Source: RGIG3009 sp045601465 (GTDB taxonomy: Bacteria; Bacillota; Clostridia; Oscillospirales; Acutalibacteraceae). From it: a stretch of 24,262 nt of DNA. Shown here piece after piece: positions 8,210 through 16,911 of the stretch (its first letter is position 1; every line of letters begins with the position of its first letter). The stretch lies in NCBI GenBank assembly GCA_045601465.1, contig JAZRZU010000124.1:1-24262 (forward strand), in the 5' to 3' direction. A model generated the notes under the pieces. It made no database searches, had not been told where the DNA came from, and saw nothing but the letters and a program-made list of their open reading frames with translations. A program made the position numbers and the translations under genes.

Positions 8210-9337
8210 ATGAAAGTGATAAAAACCAGTGGTGCGGCAAGACGGGGCGAATTTGTAACGCCGCACGGTACAGTACAGACACCCGCCTTTATGAATGTCG
8301 CCACTTGTGGGGCGATAAAAGGGGCGGTGTCGGCATACGATCTGAGTGAAATCAAATGCCAAGTGCAGTTGTGTAATACCTACCATCTGCACCTGCGTCC
8401 GGGTGATGAGTTGGTACGTGAATTGGGAGGCTTGCATCGCTTTACCGGATGGCAAGGTCCCATTTTAACCGATAGCGGCGGGTTCCAAGTGTTTTCGCTG
8501 GCAGGGCTGCGCAAGATTGAGGAGGAAGGCGTTACCTTTTCCTCTCATATTGATGGACGGCGGTTGTTTATTGGCTCCGAAGAAAGTATGCGGATTCAGT
8601 CGAATCTCGGGTCAACGATTGCGATGGCATTCGATGAGTGCGTGGAAAATCCTGCAAAATATGACTATTCCGCACGGTCTTGTGAGCGTACAACACGGTG
8701 GTTGAAACGGTGCAAAGCCGAAATGGAACGGCTTTGTTCGTTGCCGGATACCATCAATCCCCGCCAACTCTTGTTCGGTATCAATCAAGGCTGTACGTTC
8801 GATGATCTGCGTGTGCAACATATGCAGGAGATCGCCGAGTTAAATTTAGATGGGTACGCTATCGGCGGATTGGCGGTGGGGGAGCCGGCAGAGGATATGT
8901 ACCGTATTATCGAAGCGGTCACTCCATATATGCCGACCGATAAGCCTCGCTATTTGATGGGGGTCGGTACTCCGGAAAATATCTTAGAGGGTGTGCATCG
9001 GGGCGTCGATCTGTTTGATTGTGTGATGCCGGCACGTAATGCACGTCATGCGCACGTGTTCACGTGGCAAGGCCATCGGAATATGCTTAATCAAAAATAT
9101 GAGCATGACCTGTTACCTTTGGATGAGGAATGTGATTGCCCAACCTGTCGTCGTCATTCCCGTGCCTACATTCGTCATTTGTTTAAAGCAAATGAAATGC
9201 TGGCGATGCGTCTTTGTGTTATTCATAACCTGTACTTTTACAATACGTTGATGGAAAAGATCCGTGCGGCGTTGGATGAAGGTACGTTTGAAGCGTTCTA
9301 TCAGCGATATGTCGGTGTGCTGGATAAACGTATCTAA
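8210..9337 (+). CDS. tgt: tRNA-guanine transglycosylase (queuine tRNA-ribosyltransferase)
   Basis: Exchanges guanine-34 of tRNAs with GUN anticodons for preQ1, the step before QueA. From the ATG at 8210 the product has 375 residues, a typical bacterial length; that ATG lies 7 bases behind GGGGAG, whereas the in-frame ATG at 8195 overlaps the ribosome site. Visible are the active-site block TDSGGFQVFSL, the central GGLAVGEP, the nucleophile region DLFDCVMPARNARHAH, and the zinc site CDCPTC with a distal His in VIHNLYFY. The queA stop lies 56 bases upstream. No clear terminator follows; a new promoter serves yajC. Confidence 0.97.
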   Translation: MKVIKTSGAARRGEFVTPHGTVQTPAFMNVATCGAIKGAVSAYDLSEIKCQVQLCNTYHLHLRPGDELVRELGGLHRFTGWQGPILTDSGGFQVFSLAGLRKIEEEGVTFSSHIDGRRLFIGSEESMRIQSNLGSTIAMAFDECVENPAKYDYSARSCERTTRWLKRCKAEMERLCSLPDTINPRQLLFGINQGCTFDDLRVQHMQEIAELNLDGYAIGGLAVGEPAEDMYRIIEAVTPYMPTDKPRYLMGVGTPENILEGVHRGVDLFDCVMPARNARHAHVFTWQGHRNMLNQKYEHDLLPLDEECDCPTCRRHSRAYIRHLFKANEMLAMRLCVIHNLYFYNTLMEKIRAALDEGTFEAFYQRYVGVLDKRI

Positions 9338-9370
9338 ATTGTGAACTTTTTAATTTTTTGGTGATAAGAC

Positions 9371-9399
9371 TTGCTATAAGATGCAGTATCATGTATAAT
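9371..9399 (+). promoter_or_regulatory. yajC promoter
   Basis: TTGCTA (9371-9376), a 17-base spacer and a perfect TATAAT (9394-9399), 34 bases before the yajC start. Placement and spacing are right for a housekeeping promoter. Confidence 0.75.
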
Positions 9400-9433
9400 A
9401 TATTTGTATTTACATATGGGAGGTTTTCAGGAT

Positions 9434-9829
9434 ATGTTTGATGTATTTTCGTTAGTTGCAGATGCGAACGCTACCGCCGGTACGAACGCAACTCCAAACA
9501 TGAGTGGGGATGTTCCGATGTCGACCGGCCTTATGACGGCTATCATGTTCGGACTGATGTTTGTGGTGATGTATTTTCTCATGATCCGTCCGCAAAAGAA
9601 GAAACAAAAAGAAGAACAAAAAATGCGTGAGAGCACCCGTGTGGGTGATGAGATCACCACCATCGGTGGTATTTGCGGTCGTGTTGTCAATATCAAAGAA
9701 GATGAGTTTGTTATTGAAACGGGCGCAGACCGCAACAAGATGGTCATCAAAAAATGGGCTATGCAAAGCTGCAACACGGTTCATGATGCTGCTGCGGATG
9801 ACGACGATGACGACGATGACGATATCTAA
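9434..9829 (+). CDS. yajC: preprotein translocase subunit YajC
   Basis: Small single-pass membrane protein of the Sec holotranslocon, normally associated with SecDF. From the ATG at 9434, 10 bases behind GGGAGG, the product has 131 residues. It has a short N-terminal extension rich in Ala, Asn and Thr, one membrane helix (about residues 33-52), the conserved MIRPQKKKQKEEQKM, the YajC core VGDEITTIGGICGRVV, and a C-terminal run of nine Asp. YajC often sits between tgt and secDF; here tgt is upstream but secDF does not follow, and the next gene is a TIGR04086-type membrane protein. The polyacidic tail is longer than I would expect for the family. Confidence 0.93.
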   Translation: MFDVFSLVADANATAGTNATPNMSGDVPMSTGLMTAIMFGLMFVVMYFLMIRPQKKKQKEEQKMRESTRVGDEITTIGGICGRVVNIKEDEFVIETGADRNKMVIKKWAMQSCNTVHDAAADDDDDDDDDI

Positions 9830-9909
9830 TCTTTGAGTTTCCGTACTGTTTTTTTACGTAATTGCATATAGGTGTAGTAACCGAATATGTGTGTTACGGA
9901 GGAATCAAT

Positions 9910-10305
9910 ATGGGTGCTCGAAAAGCAGAATCCTCGGCGATGAAGATCGTACGGCCGTTTTTAGTGGGAAGCGGTGTCGGCCTGGCAGTAGGCTTGGTCA
10001 TACTGCTGCTGGCATCACTTGTCATGATGTCCGGGGCTTTCCCCTCATCCCTTGTTACGCCGATTGCGTTGGTGATAATGGCAATTGCTGCGTTTGTGGG
10101 CGGTCTTGTATCGGCAACTGTGTCACGTGAACGTGGTTTATTGTATGGTGCAGGGTGCGGTCTTTTGTTGTTTTTATTTGTCACCGTTTTAGGCATGGCT
10201 GTGTCGCAGGAACTGCGTGGTGTGATGATGCTGATAAAAGCGGGTTTGGCAATTGGTAGCGGAGCGCTTGGCGGTGTGCTGGGTGTGAACCGAAAAAGAC
10301 GATAA
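9910..10305 (+). CDS. TIGR04086-type small integral membrane protein
   Basis: A 131-residue protein with a short basic N-terminus and four predicted membrane helices (about residues 15-38, 46-68, 75-96 and 104-125), many Gly/Ala in the helices, and a basic end NRKRR. Size, four-helix layout and the position directly behind yajC fit the TIGR04086 membrane family of Clostridia; function unknown. The ATG is preceded by GGAGG with proper spacing; an earlier in-frame start at 9862 would run through that ribosome site. The 80-base gap after yajC shows no clear terminator. A strong terminator follows. Confidence 0.7.
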   Translation: MGARKAESSAMKIVRPFLVGSGVGLAVGLVILLLASLVMMSGAFPSSLVTPIALVIMAIAAFVGGLVSATVSRERGLLYGAGCGLLLFLFVTVLGMAVSQELRGVMMLIKAGLAIGSGALGGVLGVNRKRR

Positions 10306-10310
10306 AACCG

Positions 10311-10343
10311 AACGGGACGGAGTATTCCGTCCTGTTTTCTTTC
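10311..10343 (+). terminator. rho-independent terminator after the yajC unit
   Basis: Eleven-base-pair stem (10311-10321 with 10326-10336, one G-U pair) around a GTAT loop, with a TTTTCTTTC tail. It separates the yajC unit from the next membrane-protein operon. Confidence 0.8.
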
Positions 10344-10347
10344 ACCT

Positions 10348-10377
10348 TTCATATTCTGTTTACTGGTCGCATATAGT
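10348..10377 (+). promoter_or_regulatory. weak candidate promoter of the SpoIIM-like operon
   Basis: TTCATA (10348-10353), 18 bases, then TATAGT (10372-10377). It lies between the upstream terminator and the next ribosome site, where a promoter is expected, but the match is modest. Confidence 0.4.
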
Positions 10378-10399
10378 GGAACAGAAAGGAAGGTTGCGC

Positions 10400-10993
10400 A
10401 TGAAACGGACAAACTCTTTTTGTAGATTTTTTGTACAGAACCGACGGCTGTTGTTGTTTCTTCTGTTGCCGCTGTTTGGATGTGTATGTGGGATGTTGCT
10501 GTGCAAAAACGGTATTTTATCCGAGCAGTGGATTGCGCTGGTAAAGATGCAACCGGTAACGGGGGGGATACCCGGTGCTTTCTCTGCGTGGTGTTCTTCC
10601 TCTTTTCAGGCAACGTGTTTGCTCTTGCTCTTGTTCTTTTTCGGTGTATCGGCTTTTGGTGTGCCGTTTGTACTGATCGTACCGCTTATTTGGGGAATGG
10701 GATTTGGTGTTGCCGAGACCTATTATGCCGATAATGGTGGCTTTCTGATACTGGCAGCGGTATTGTTGCCGCCGGCTATTATGGAATTAGTCGCATTGTT
10801 GATGGCTTGCTCAGCAGCTTTGCGAATGTCCGTGTTGACGACTGTCCAATTATTACCCCGTTCGGCACGCTGCGGAGGACTGTGGCAAGATTTCCGGCTG
10901 TATAGTGTGCGATTTTTAGTGTTGTGGGTATTGGTGCTGGGTGCAGGTGCCCTGGATGTAGCATTACGCCTCGTATTCAGAGGCCTGTTGTAG
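10400..10993 (+). CDS. SpoIIM-like (DUF95) integral membrane protein
   Basis: A 197-residue membrane protein with about five hydrophobic segments: near residues 15-33, 68-90, 92-105, 112-140 and 168-190. The block FGVPFVLIVPLIWGMGFGVA followed by a helix with LPPAIMELVALLMACSAALR resembles the core of stage II sporulation protein M (Bacillus: IGLPVVLI, KGMVVGF, LPQNLLLIP). SpoIIM is part of the engulfment complex with SpoIID and SpoIIP; relatives of this family also occur outside sporulation loci. The start at 10400 follows AAGGAAGG; the earlier in-frame ATG at 10376 has no ribosome site. It is the first of three membrane-protein genes. The match is by eye and moderate. Confidence 0.55.
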   Translation: MKRTNSFCRFFVQNRRLLLFLLLPLFGCVCGMLLCKNGILSEQWIALVKMQPVTGGIPGAFSAWCSSSFQATCLLLLLFFFGVSAFGVPFVLIVPLIWGMGFGVAETYYADNGGFLILAAVLLPPAIMELVALLMACSAALRMSVLTTVQLLPRSARCGGLWQDFRLYSVRFLVLWVLVLGAGALDVALRLVFRGLL

Positions 10994-11023
10994 GATTTAA
11001 AAAGAAGTTAAGGAGTGTGTAAC

Positions 11024-11989
11024 ATGGCTGGCTTTTTCGGAATGTTTAACTCTACAAAGCCGGGACCGGGCGTTTCAAAAAACGAACCGAAGAAAAAAGG
11101 TTTTTTTCGTTTTTGGGAATTGTTTTTTCGCAAGTTTTTTAAACTGATCGTGGCTAACTTTCTGTATGTGCTGGTATCTTTTCCGGTCGTAACACAAGGG
11201 TTGGCTCAGGCGGGGTTGACCTACGTAACCCGTAACTTTTCCCGTGAAAAACACGTATTTTTGATGTCAGACTTTTTTGATACCATCAAAAAGAATTGGA
11301 AACAGGCGCTGGCCAATGGTATTATCGAATTGGTTGTGGGCGGGTGTTTGGTTTTTGATATTTTCTATGCGTGGGGATGGTTAAACGCTAAGGAAAGTAC
11401 TGGCATTTTACCGCTTTTATTTTTTGTGTTTACCATGTTTCTTGTGGTGATTTTCTGCTTTGCAAGATTTTATTTGTATTTCCAAATGATCACCTTTAAA
11501 ATGTCACTCAAACAACTTTGGAAAAACAGTTTATTGTTTGCCATTATCGGCTTAAAAGAGAACCTTATCATTGCCGTAACACTGGTGCTTTTGTATGCGC
11601 TGGCAGGGGTTCTGCTCAATTATTTCTTCTGGTTTTCACTCCCCATTGTACTACTGCTTTATATTTTGATATTTCCCGCTTTTCGATCTTTTTTGATCCA
11701 ATTTGTCATTTTCCCGCTGATTAAACGGACGATCATTGATCCGTATTATGCCCAACATCCCAACGAAGATCTGGATAAACGACATGATTTGAATTTGGAC
11801 GTTGAACAAACGACGGATGAACAAATGAACATGACAGATGAGTCCTCGGATGTTATTTTTAAAGATAACGGCAGGGAAGAAAAGACGGTTGATGCTATCC
11901 CGAAGCAATACAGTCAAGAAGAATTACGTCGAGGAAAACGTATCCAACGGGAATTTCGTACGGACGTGGATGACGACGGCACGATTTAA
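11024..11989 (+). CDS. YesL-like DUF624 family membrane protein
   Basis: A 321-residue protein. The soluble basic N-terminus (1-30) is followed by the pattern FFRFWELFFRKFFKLIVANF, then FPVVTQGLAQAGL and a DFFDTIKKNWKQAL amphipathic segment, which is the layout of DUF624/YesL proteins. About five membrane helices span residues 40-230. After that comes a charged, hydrophilic cytoplasmic-type tail of some 80 residues, rich in Asp and Glu, that is unusual for YesL. Function is unknown; some YesL homologues lie near sugar-uptake genes. The start has AAGGAG at good spacing, 30 bases behind the SpoIIM-like gene, so they are probably co-transcribed. Confidence 0.6.
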   Translation: MAGFFGMFNSTKPGPGVSKNEPKKKGFFRFWELFFRKFFKLIVANFLYVLVSFPVVTQGLAQAGLTYVTRNFSREKHVFLMSDFFDTIKKNWKQALANGIIELVVGGCLVFDIFYAWGWLNAKESTGILPLLFFVFTMFLVVIFCFARFYLYFQMITFKMSLKQLWKNSLLFAIIGLKENLIIAVTLVLLYALAGVLLNYFFWFSLPIVLLLYILIFPAFRSFLIQFVIFPLIKRTIIDPYYAQHPNEDLDKRHDLNLDVEQTTDEQMNMTDESSDVIFKDNGREEKTVDAIPKQYSQEELRRGKRIQREFRTDVDDDGTI

Positions 11990-12025
11990 TGTTTCATACC
12001 GTTACGTAAAAAGGAGGACAAAACA

Positions 12026-12535
12026 ATGCAAAAAAACAGAATACTACGGCTGGCGCAGGGTGCCGTTTTGTGTGCGTTGGTTTTTATTGCTACGTGGATC
12101 TCGATCCCTACCCCGCCAATCGGCAACGTTAACCTCGGCGATTGTTTGATTTTGGTGGGTGCTTGGACCATTGGCGGTCCTTGGGCGGTGGTCGGTGGAG
12201 CGCTCGGTGCCGTGTTTTGTGATCTCGTAGGCGGTTATGCGGTTTACGCACCCGCCACTCTTTTGATAAAATCTGCCATGGTCGGTGTCGTCTTACTGTT
12301 TAAGATGTTGGAGCTCCGTACCGATAAAAACAAAAAAATGTTGTCGGTGCTGGGCGTTGCTTGCGCAGAAGGTGTTATGACTCTGGGATATTTTATTTAT
12401 GAGGCAGCGGTTCTGGGATATGGATTAGCGGCTGCGGCTAACATTCCGCTGAATATCACACAAGGTGTCGTCAACGGTTTGTTAGCGTTCCTGATTTATG
12501 GTTTGCTTTCAAAAAATCGTCATTCAAAAGTGTAA
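12026..12535 (+). CDS. ECF transporter S component, substrate unknown
   Basis: A 169-residue integral membrane protein with about five or six helices, the size of substrate-binding S components of energy-coupling-factor vitamin transporters. Typical features are an N-terminal helix ending near ISIPTPPIGNVNLGDCLIL, a Gly-rich GGPWAVVGGALGAVFCDL segment, and a C-terminal helix pair with NITQGVVNGLLAFLIYGLL. It resembles the ECF riboflavin-type S-component family, but I cannot assign a substrate. It would need shared A, A' and T subunits encoded elsewhere. AAAGGAGG precedes the ATG. The 36-base gap upstream holds no riboswitch. It is the last gene of its operon, closed by a strong terminator. 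Confidence 0.75.
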   Translation: MQKNRILRLAQGAVLCALVFIATWISIPTPPIGNVNLGDCLILVGAWTIGGPWAVVGGALGAVFCDLVGGYAVYAPATLLIKSAMVGVVLLFKMLELRTDKNKKMLSVLGVACAEGVMTLGYFIYEAAVLGYGLAAAANIPLNITQGVVNGLLAFLIYGLLSKNRHSKV

Positions 12536-12542
12536 TACGCTC

Positions 12543-12588
12543 AAAAAAGAGTGCCGTGCTTGCAATATTAAGCACGGCACTCTTTTTT
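12543..12588. terminator. bidirectional rho-independent terminator
   Basis: A perfect 19-bp stem, AAAAAAGAGTGCCGTGCTT with its complement, around an 8-base loop. T-runs occur on both strands. It ends the ECF gene and the convergent recG. Confidence 0.95.
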
Positions 12589-12593
12589 AAAAA

Positions 12594-14642
12594 TCAATTC
12601 AGTCCTTGACCGCCGCCGACTCGTTCAAACAACGCTTTCACGGAGGCTTGTAATAAAGCATGGTCCGGACTTGAAAGCGTGGGGTCTGCTGCGTGGATGG
12701 AACGGGCTGCATCTTGTGCTTCCCGCAATAGAGACATATCGGACAGAAAATCCGCAATTTTCAATTCCGGTAAACCGTGTTGACGATTGCCGAAGAAATC
12801 ACCCGGTCCTCGTAATTTCAGATCCTCATTGGCAATGCGGAAGCCGTCGGTTGTTTCACACATCACTTTTAAACGGCGGGTGGCGGTTTCGTTTTGTGCG
12901 TCCGAAATGAGTATACAGGACGAAGCATGTTTTCCTCTTCCGACCCTTCCACGCAACTGGTGTAATTGCGCTAAACCGAAGCGTTCGGCGTTTTCAATCA
13001 CCATGATGACGGCATTGGGTACGTCGACACCGACTTCAATGACGGTGGTGGATACCAGCACATCCAAACGCTTTTCTGCAAAATCACGCATGACCTGTTC
13101 TTTGTCACGGGATTTCATTTTACCGTGCAGTAGTCCAACAGCATATCCTTTCAGCAATCCGGCGGATAGCTTTTTAGCATATTCTTCGGCAGCAACCAGT
13201 TCGGTTTCGCCTTCTTCTACTAACGGGCATACTACATAGGCTTGCCGACCTTCGTTTAAGAATTTCTTCACGTATCCGTATGCCCGTTCTCGTTTGTCGG
13301 TCCCAATTGAATAGGTGGTGATCGGGCTTCGTCCGGCAGGCAATTCATCCAAAACCGAAATATCCAAATCCGCATATATAATCAAAGCCAGCGTGCGGGG
13401 GATGGGTGTTGCCGACATGACCAAGAGATGCGGGTCTTGTCCTTTTGACGAGAGGGCGGCACGTTGCCGTACACCAAATCGGTGTTGTTCATCGGTAACC
13501 ACCAACCCCAACTTTGCAAATTGTACCGTTTCGGATAATAAGGCGTGCGTACCAACCAAAAAATGGCAGGTGCCGTTTGCCACGTCTTGCAGAACGGTTT
13601 GTTTTTGTTTTTTTGTCATCGACCCCGTTAACAGTCCGACCTGGATGTTGGTCTGTGTTTTAAACATACGGCACAGGGATTCATAATGCTGTTGTGCCAA
13701 GATCTCGGTAGGTGCCATCATAACGCATTGATAACCATTGCGGATGGTCGTATAGGCAACAGCGGCAGCAACAGCCGTTTTGCCGCTTCCCACGTCCCCG
13801 TGCAATAAACGGTTCATGGGTGTGGTGCGTTTTAAATCCTCAATCGCATCTTGAACTGCACGCTGTTGCGCACCCGTCATGGTAAAGGGGAGAAGCTTGC
13901 AAAAATCAGCGGTGTAATCCGTTCGAATTTGAACGGTCGTGCGGCTTTTTGTCGGTCGTTTTATGTTGAGTAATCCCAGTTGCAATAAAAACAATTCTTC
14001 AAAAATAAAGCGTCGCCGAGCAATGGCTAAGGCATCTTGGTCGGTTGGGAAATGGATGTTTTCAAGCGCATAACGATAAGTACACAGGCGATATTGCTGA
14101 CGCAAAGCAAACGGAAGTGGATCAGCATCCAACGTCGTATCCAAAGCCAGTAATGCCGTACTCATTTCCTTTTCAATATAACGGGAGGTAATGCCGGCTG
14201 TCAGTCGATAGATTGGGCGGATGCGAGCACCCGTTTCACACGGTTCAATTAATGGTGAGGTCATTTCCGGCGCACTAAACGATCCTGAAACGGTCCCAAA
14301 AAAGAGATACGGTTTTCCTGCTTCAATTTTAGCGGCGGCATATTTATTGTTAAAGAGAGTGATGCGTATTGTGCCCGAAGAGTCTACGGCAGAAAAGGTA
14401 TACAGGGATAATCCTTTGCGCACGAAACGCTCGATGGGTTTACTGATTGCCGTTGCTCGGATACAACAGGGCTTTTCCCGTGACGCAGAGGCAATGGGGG
14501 TTATGACCGACCAATCCTCGTACTGACGGGGGAAGTGAGATAACAGGTCGCCAATCGTAAAAATTCCCAGTTTTTGCAGTAGAGCAGCACGTTTTTCGCC
14601 AACGCCCTTCAAATACTGAATCGGGGTGGTGAGTGTTAGCAA
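12594..14642 (-). CDS. recG: ATP-dependent DNA helicase RecG
   Basis: Superfamily 2 helicase that reverses stalled forks and processes branched DNA. I chose the TTG at 14642, eight bases behind GGAGG, giving 682 residues, the normal RecG length; the ATG at 14693 lies inside a hairpin and adds 17 unrelated residues. The N-terminal wedge/OB region is followed by Walker A HGDVGSGKT, the DEQH box TDEQHRFGVRQR, SATPIPRTLAL, and the C-terminal LRGRVGRG and LRGPGDFFG motifs. It follows fakA on the same strand across a 63-base gap with a hairpin. The yloU-fakA ... recG order matches Bacillus, where sdaAB-sdaAA lie between; those genes are absent here. Confidence 0.97.
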   Translation of the reverse strand: MLTLTTPIQYLKGVGEKRAALLQKLGIFTIGDLLSHFPRQYEDWSVITPIASASREKPCCIRATAISKPIERFVRKGLSLYTFSAVDSSGTIRITLFNNKYAAAKIEAGKPYLFFGTVSGSFSAPEMTSPLIEPCETGARIRPIYRLTAGITSRYIEKEMSTALLALDTTLDADPLPFALRQQYRLCTYRYALENIHFPTDQDALAIARRRFIFEELFLLQLGLLNIKRPTKSRTTVQIRTDYTADFCKLLPFTMTGAQQRAVQDAIEDLKRTTPMNRLLHGDVGSGKTAVAAAVAYTTIRNGYQCVMMAPTEILAQQHYESLCRMFKTQTNIQVGLLTGSMTKKQKQTVLQDVANGTCHFLVGTHALLSETVQFAKLGLVVTDEQHRFGVRQRAALSSKGQDPHLLVMSATPIPRTLALIIYADLDISVLDELPAGRSPITTYSIGTDKRERAYGYVKKFLNEGRQAYVVCPLVEEGETELVAAEEYAKKLSAGLLKGYAVGLLHGKMKSRDKEQVMRDFAEKRLDVLVSTTVIEVGVDVPNAVIMVIENAERFGLAQLHQLRGRVGRGKHASSCILISDAQNETATRRLKVMCETTDGFRIANEDLKLRGPGDFFGNRQHGLPELKIADFLSDMSLLREAQDAARSIHAADPTLSSPDHALLQASVKALFERVGGGQGLN

Positions 14643-14668
14643 CCTTCCTTCCTCCTTCCTTTTCAGAA

Positions 14669-14700
14669 ATAGCCGATGGTCGTTATACACCATCGGCTAT
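14669..14700 (-). terminator. hairpin between fakA and recG
   Basis: A perfect 12-bp stem (14669-14680 with 14689-14700) and an 8-base loop. On the minus strand only TTTCTG follows, so termination is probably partial. It may set the ratio of fakA to recG transcript. Confidence 0.5.
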
Positions 14701-14705
14701 CTTTG

Positions 14706-16370
14706 TTATTCGATCGAAATAAAGTAATAATAAACAGGCTGGCCACCGGCGATCACGGTGATGTCAATCTCGTTACCCAACTTTGCGGCGATGGATTCCT
14801 TTGCCGCAGTTGCTTCTTCTTCGGTGACTCCCTCACCATACATCAAGGTGATGAAGGAGATCTCTTTGCCGGCGGTTCGACGGGCGGCGGCCATTGTTTT
14901 GGCAAGCTTTGTGACCGCACGATTAACAGAACTGTCCGTGAAAGACAATTTACCGTTATCCAAAGCCAAAATGTCGCCTTCTTTGATGGCACGATTTTCG
15001 TAATCGCTGTCCCGTGCGGCAAAGGTGATCGAGCCGGAGGATACGTTGTCCGCCGCTTTCATCATGGCGTTGAGATTATCTTCCACCGAGGCGGAGGGAT
15101 CGAAATTCAGCAGAGCAGCCACACCTTGCGGGATGGTACGTGTCGGCAACACGTGAACGGTGCGATCGGCAAGCGGAATTGCCTGTTCTGCTGCTAAAAT
15201 AATATTCTTATTGTTCGGTAAAACGTATACCACTTTTGCAGGGGTCGCTTCTATGGCGCTTAAAATATCATCGGTAGAGGGGTTCATGGTCTGTCCGCCC
15301 GAAACGACTTGGCAGCAACCAAGGTCAGCGAATAAGGCTTTCAAACCATCACCGGCAGCGACGGCAACAAACCCAAATTCTTCTTCGGGTTCCACCCGTT
15401 CCGGTGCAGCCGGCGCATCCGCTGTTTCAGGGACCCATCCGGCATTTTCGTGCTGGATCCGCATATTTTCCACTTTAACGGTTTCAAAAGCACCGTATTC
15501 CACGCCTTTGCTGAGCGCTTTGCCCGGGTCATTGGTATGCACGTGAACTTTGATGATCTCATCATCATCAACCACCACAACGCAGTCGCCAATCGTTTCA
15601 AGGAAAGCCCGTAGTTGCAACGGATCCTTGGAACAAGCTTTATCACGAGCAACGATAAACTCGGTACAGTAGGTAAAGGTAATATCAGTCTCAAAAGAAC
15701 CCGCAGCGCTTGCCGAACGTTGGACAGGGGCGGCGGATACAGCACTTTCACCCTGCACGATGGGGTTGCCGTTGAACACGTCTTGCATAGCACGGAAAAT
15801 AACACAAAGGCCTTTTCCGCCGGCATCCACTACACCGGCTTTTTTTAGTACCGGCAGCAGTTCCGGTGTGCGTGACAAAGAGGCTTCGGCTTCCTCGCAA
15901 ATAACCGCCCATACCGATAGGGGGTCTGCATCGTTTTGTGCGGCTGCAACGCCTTTTGCCGCAGCTTCACGGGCAACCGTAAGAATAGTACCTTCGGTAG
16001 GCTTCATAACCGCTTTGTAGGCGGCTTCAACACCCAGTGTCAGCGCTGCTGCCAGATCTGTGCCGTCGGCTTCTTCTTTTTCTTTCAGACCTTTTGAAAA
16101 GCCACGAAATAACAAAGACAGAATAACGCCGGAATTTCCTCTTGCACCCCGTAAAAGGGCAGAGGAAGCCGTGTCGGCAGTTTGACTGACGGTGGGCGCT
16201 TGCAAGCGAGATAACTCACGTGCCGCAGCCGAGAGCGTCATGGACATGTTTGTGCCGGTATCACCGTCGGGTACCGGGAAAATGTTCAGTTCGTCCACCT
16301 GCTGTTTTTGTCCGGCAAGGACATTCGATGCAGAAATCATTGCATCACGTAATAGTTTACCTTGAATCAA
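14706..16370 (-). CDS. fakA: fatty acid kinase catalytic subunit FakA (YloV, DAK2 domain)
   Basis: Phosphorylates fatty acids held by FakB proteins, feeding acyl phosphate into phospholipid synthesis. From a TTG start at 16370, eight bases behind AAGGAG, the product has 554 residues, the usual FakA size; the ATG at 16397 lies upstream of that ribosome site. The N-terminal DAK2 kinase domain shows NIFPVPDGDTGTNM (Asp35, Asp37 for metal binding), GARGNSGVILS and VDAGGKGL. The middle domain has KVHVHTNDPGKAL, and the C-terminal DegV-like domain has VYVLPNNKNI. It follows yloU by 53 bases, a pairing conserved across Bacillota. No FakB is in the window. Confidence 0.93.
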   Translation of the reverse strand: MIQGKLLRDAMISASNVLAGQKQQVDELNIFPVPDGDTGTNMSMTLSAAARELSRLQAPTVSQTADTASSALLRGARGNSGVILSLLFRGFSKGLKEKEEADGTDLAAALTLGVEAAYKAVMKPTEGTILTVAREAAAKGVAAAQNDADPLSVWAVICEEAEASLSRTPELLPVLKKAGVVDAGGKGLCVIFRAMQDVFNGNPIVQGESAVSAAPVQRSASAAGSFETDITFTYCTEFIVARDKACSKDPLQLRAFLETIGDCVVVVDDDEIIKVHVHTNDPGKALSKGVEYGAFETVKVENMRIQHENAGWVPETADAPAAPERVEPEEEFGFVAVAAGDGLKALFADLGCCQVVSGGQTMNPSTDDILSAIEATPAKVVYVLPNNKNIILAAEQAIPLADRTVHVLPTRTIPQGVAALLNFDPSASVEDNLNAMMKAADNVSSGSITFAARDSDYENRAIKEGDILALDNGKLSFTDSSVNRAVTKLAKTMAAARRTAGKEISFITLMYGEGVTEEEATAAKESIAAKLGNEIDITVIAGGQPVYYYFISIE

Positions 16371-16423
16371 GCGTAGCACTCCTTTTCCATGAGGCATAAC
16401 AATACAATCAAGTGTGTATCGTG

Positions 16424-16777
16424 TTATTCGGATTTCATTCCGTCAATATAGACGTTGACTTTTTTTACGGCTAAGCCGGTTGCTTCTTCAACGGTATAGC
16501 GTACCTTGTTAACAATGCTTTTTGAGATCTCGGCGATGTTCATACCGTAGATGACACAAATATGGAGATCCACAATGAGTTTATCATTTTCACTGCGAAC
16601 GTGGATGCCCTCGTCCGCAAATGCACGTTTAAAGAAAAAGGAACGCAAACCTTGACGAGTGCCGCTTTTCACCATACCGGCAACACCGTAGCAAGTGGAA
16701 ACCGCATTACCGATTAAGTATGCAAAATATTCCTGCGAAATTTCGATGCTCCCTAAATGGTTGTCGATTCGGATCAT
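16424..16777 (-). CDS. yloU: Asp23/Gls24 family protein (YloU)
   Basis: A 117-residue protein of the Asp23/Gls24 envelope-stress family, small cytoplasmic proteins that in some Bacillota locate near the membrane. It has the usual start region with GSIEISQEYFAYLIGNAV, YGVAGM, the strand-forming LIVDLHICVIYGMNIAEI, and the closing VNKVRYTVEEATGL and VKKVNVYIDGMK. I chose the ATG at 16777, 11 bases behind AAAGGTG; a longer in-frame version to 16888 crosses the promoter. First gene of yloU-fakA(-recG). The conserved link to FakA suggests a role in membrane lipid state, but this is inference. Confidence 0.9.
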   Translation of the reverse strand: MIRIDNHLGSIEISQEYFAYLIGNAVSTCYGVAGMVKSGTRQGLRSFFFKRAFADEGIHVRSENDKLIVDLHICVIYGMNIAEISKSIVNKVRYTVEEATGLAVKKVNVYIDGMKSE

Positions 16778-16847
16778 ATTGATAAGCACACCTTTCTGTG
16801 AAATATTAAGGCTAATGCGAGCGGCGCACAAAACACCACTTTGACTT

Positions 16848-16876
16848 ATTATATCGCAAAACTTTCGGATAATCAA
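16848..16876 (-). promoter_or_regulatory. yloU-fakA promoter
   Basis: On the minus strand, TTGATT (16871-16876), a 17-base spacer and a perfect TATAAT (16848-16853). It is divergent from the acn promoter, with the two -35 boxes 33 bases apart. Confidence 0.8.
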
Positions 16877-16890
16877 GAGAAAATGCAAGG

Positions 16891-16911
16891 AATTGTAATT
16901 TGATTACAATT
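16891..16911. promoter_or_regulatory. palindromic operator candidate upstream of acn
   Basis: A perfect 9-bp inverted repeat, AATTGTAAT and its complement ATTACAATT, with a TTG centre. Its right arm overlaps the first two bases of the acn -35 box, and it lies between two divergent promoters. This is a classic place for a repressor or dual regulator. It does not fit the motifs I know for CcpC, Rex, Fur or PerR. Confidence 0.6.

Noticed and set aside
14643..14693. ATG start of recG at 14693
   Set aside because: It lies within a hairpin and upstream of the ribosome site; the TTG at 14642 gives the family's normal N-terminus.
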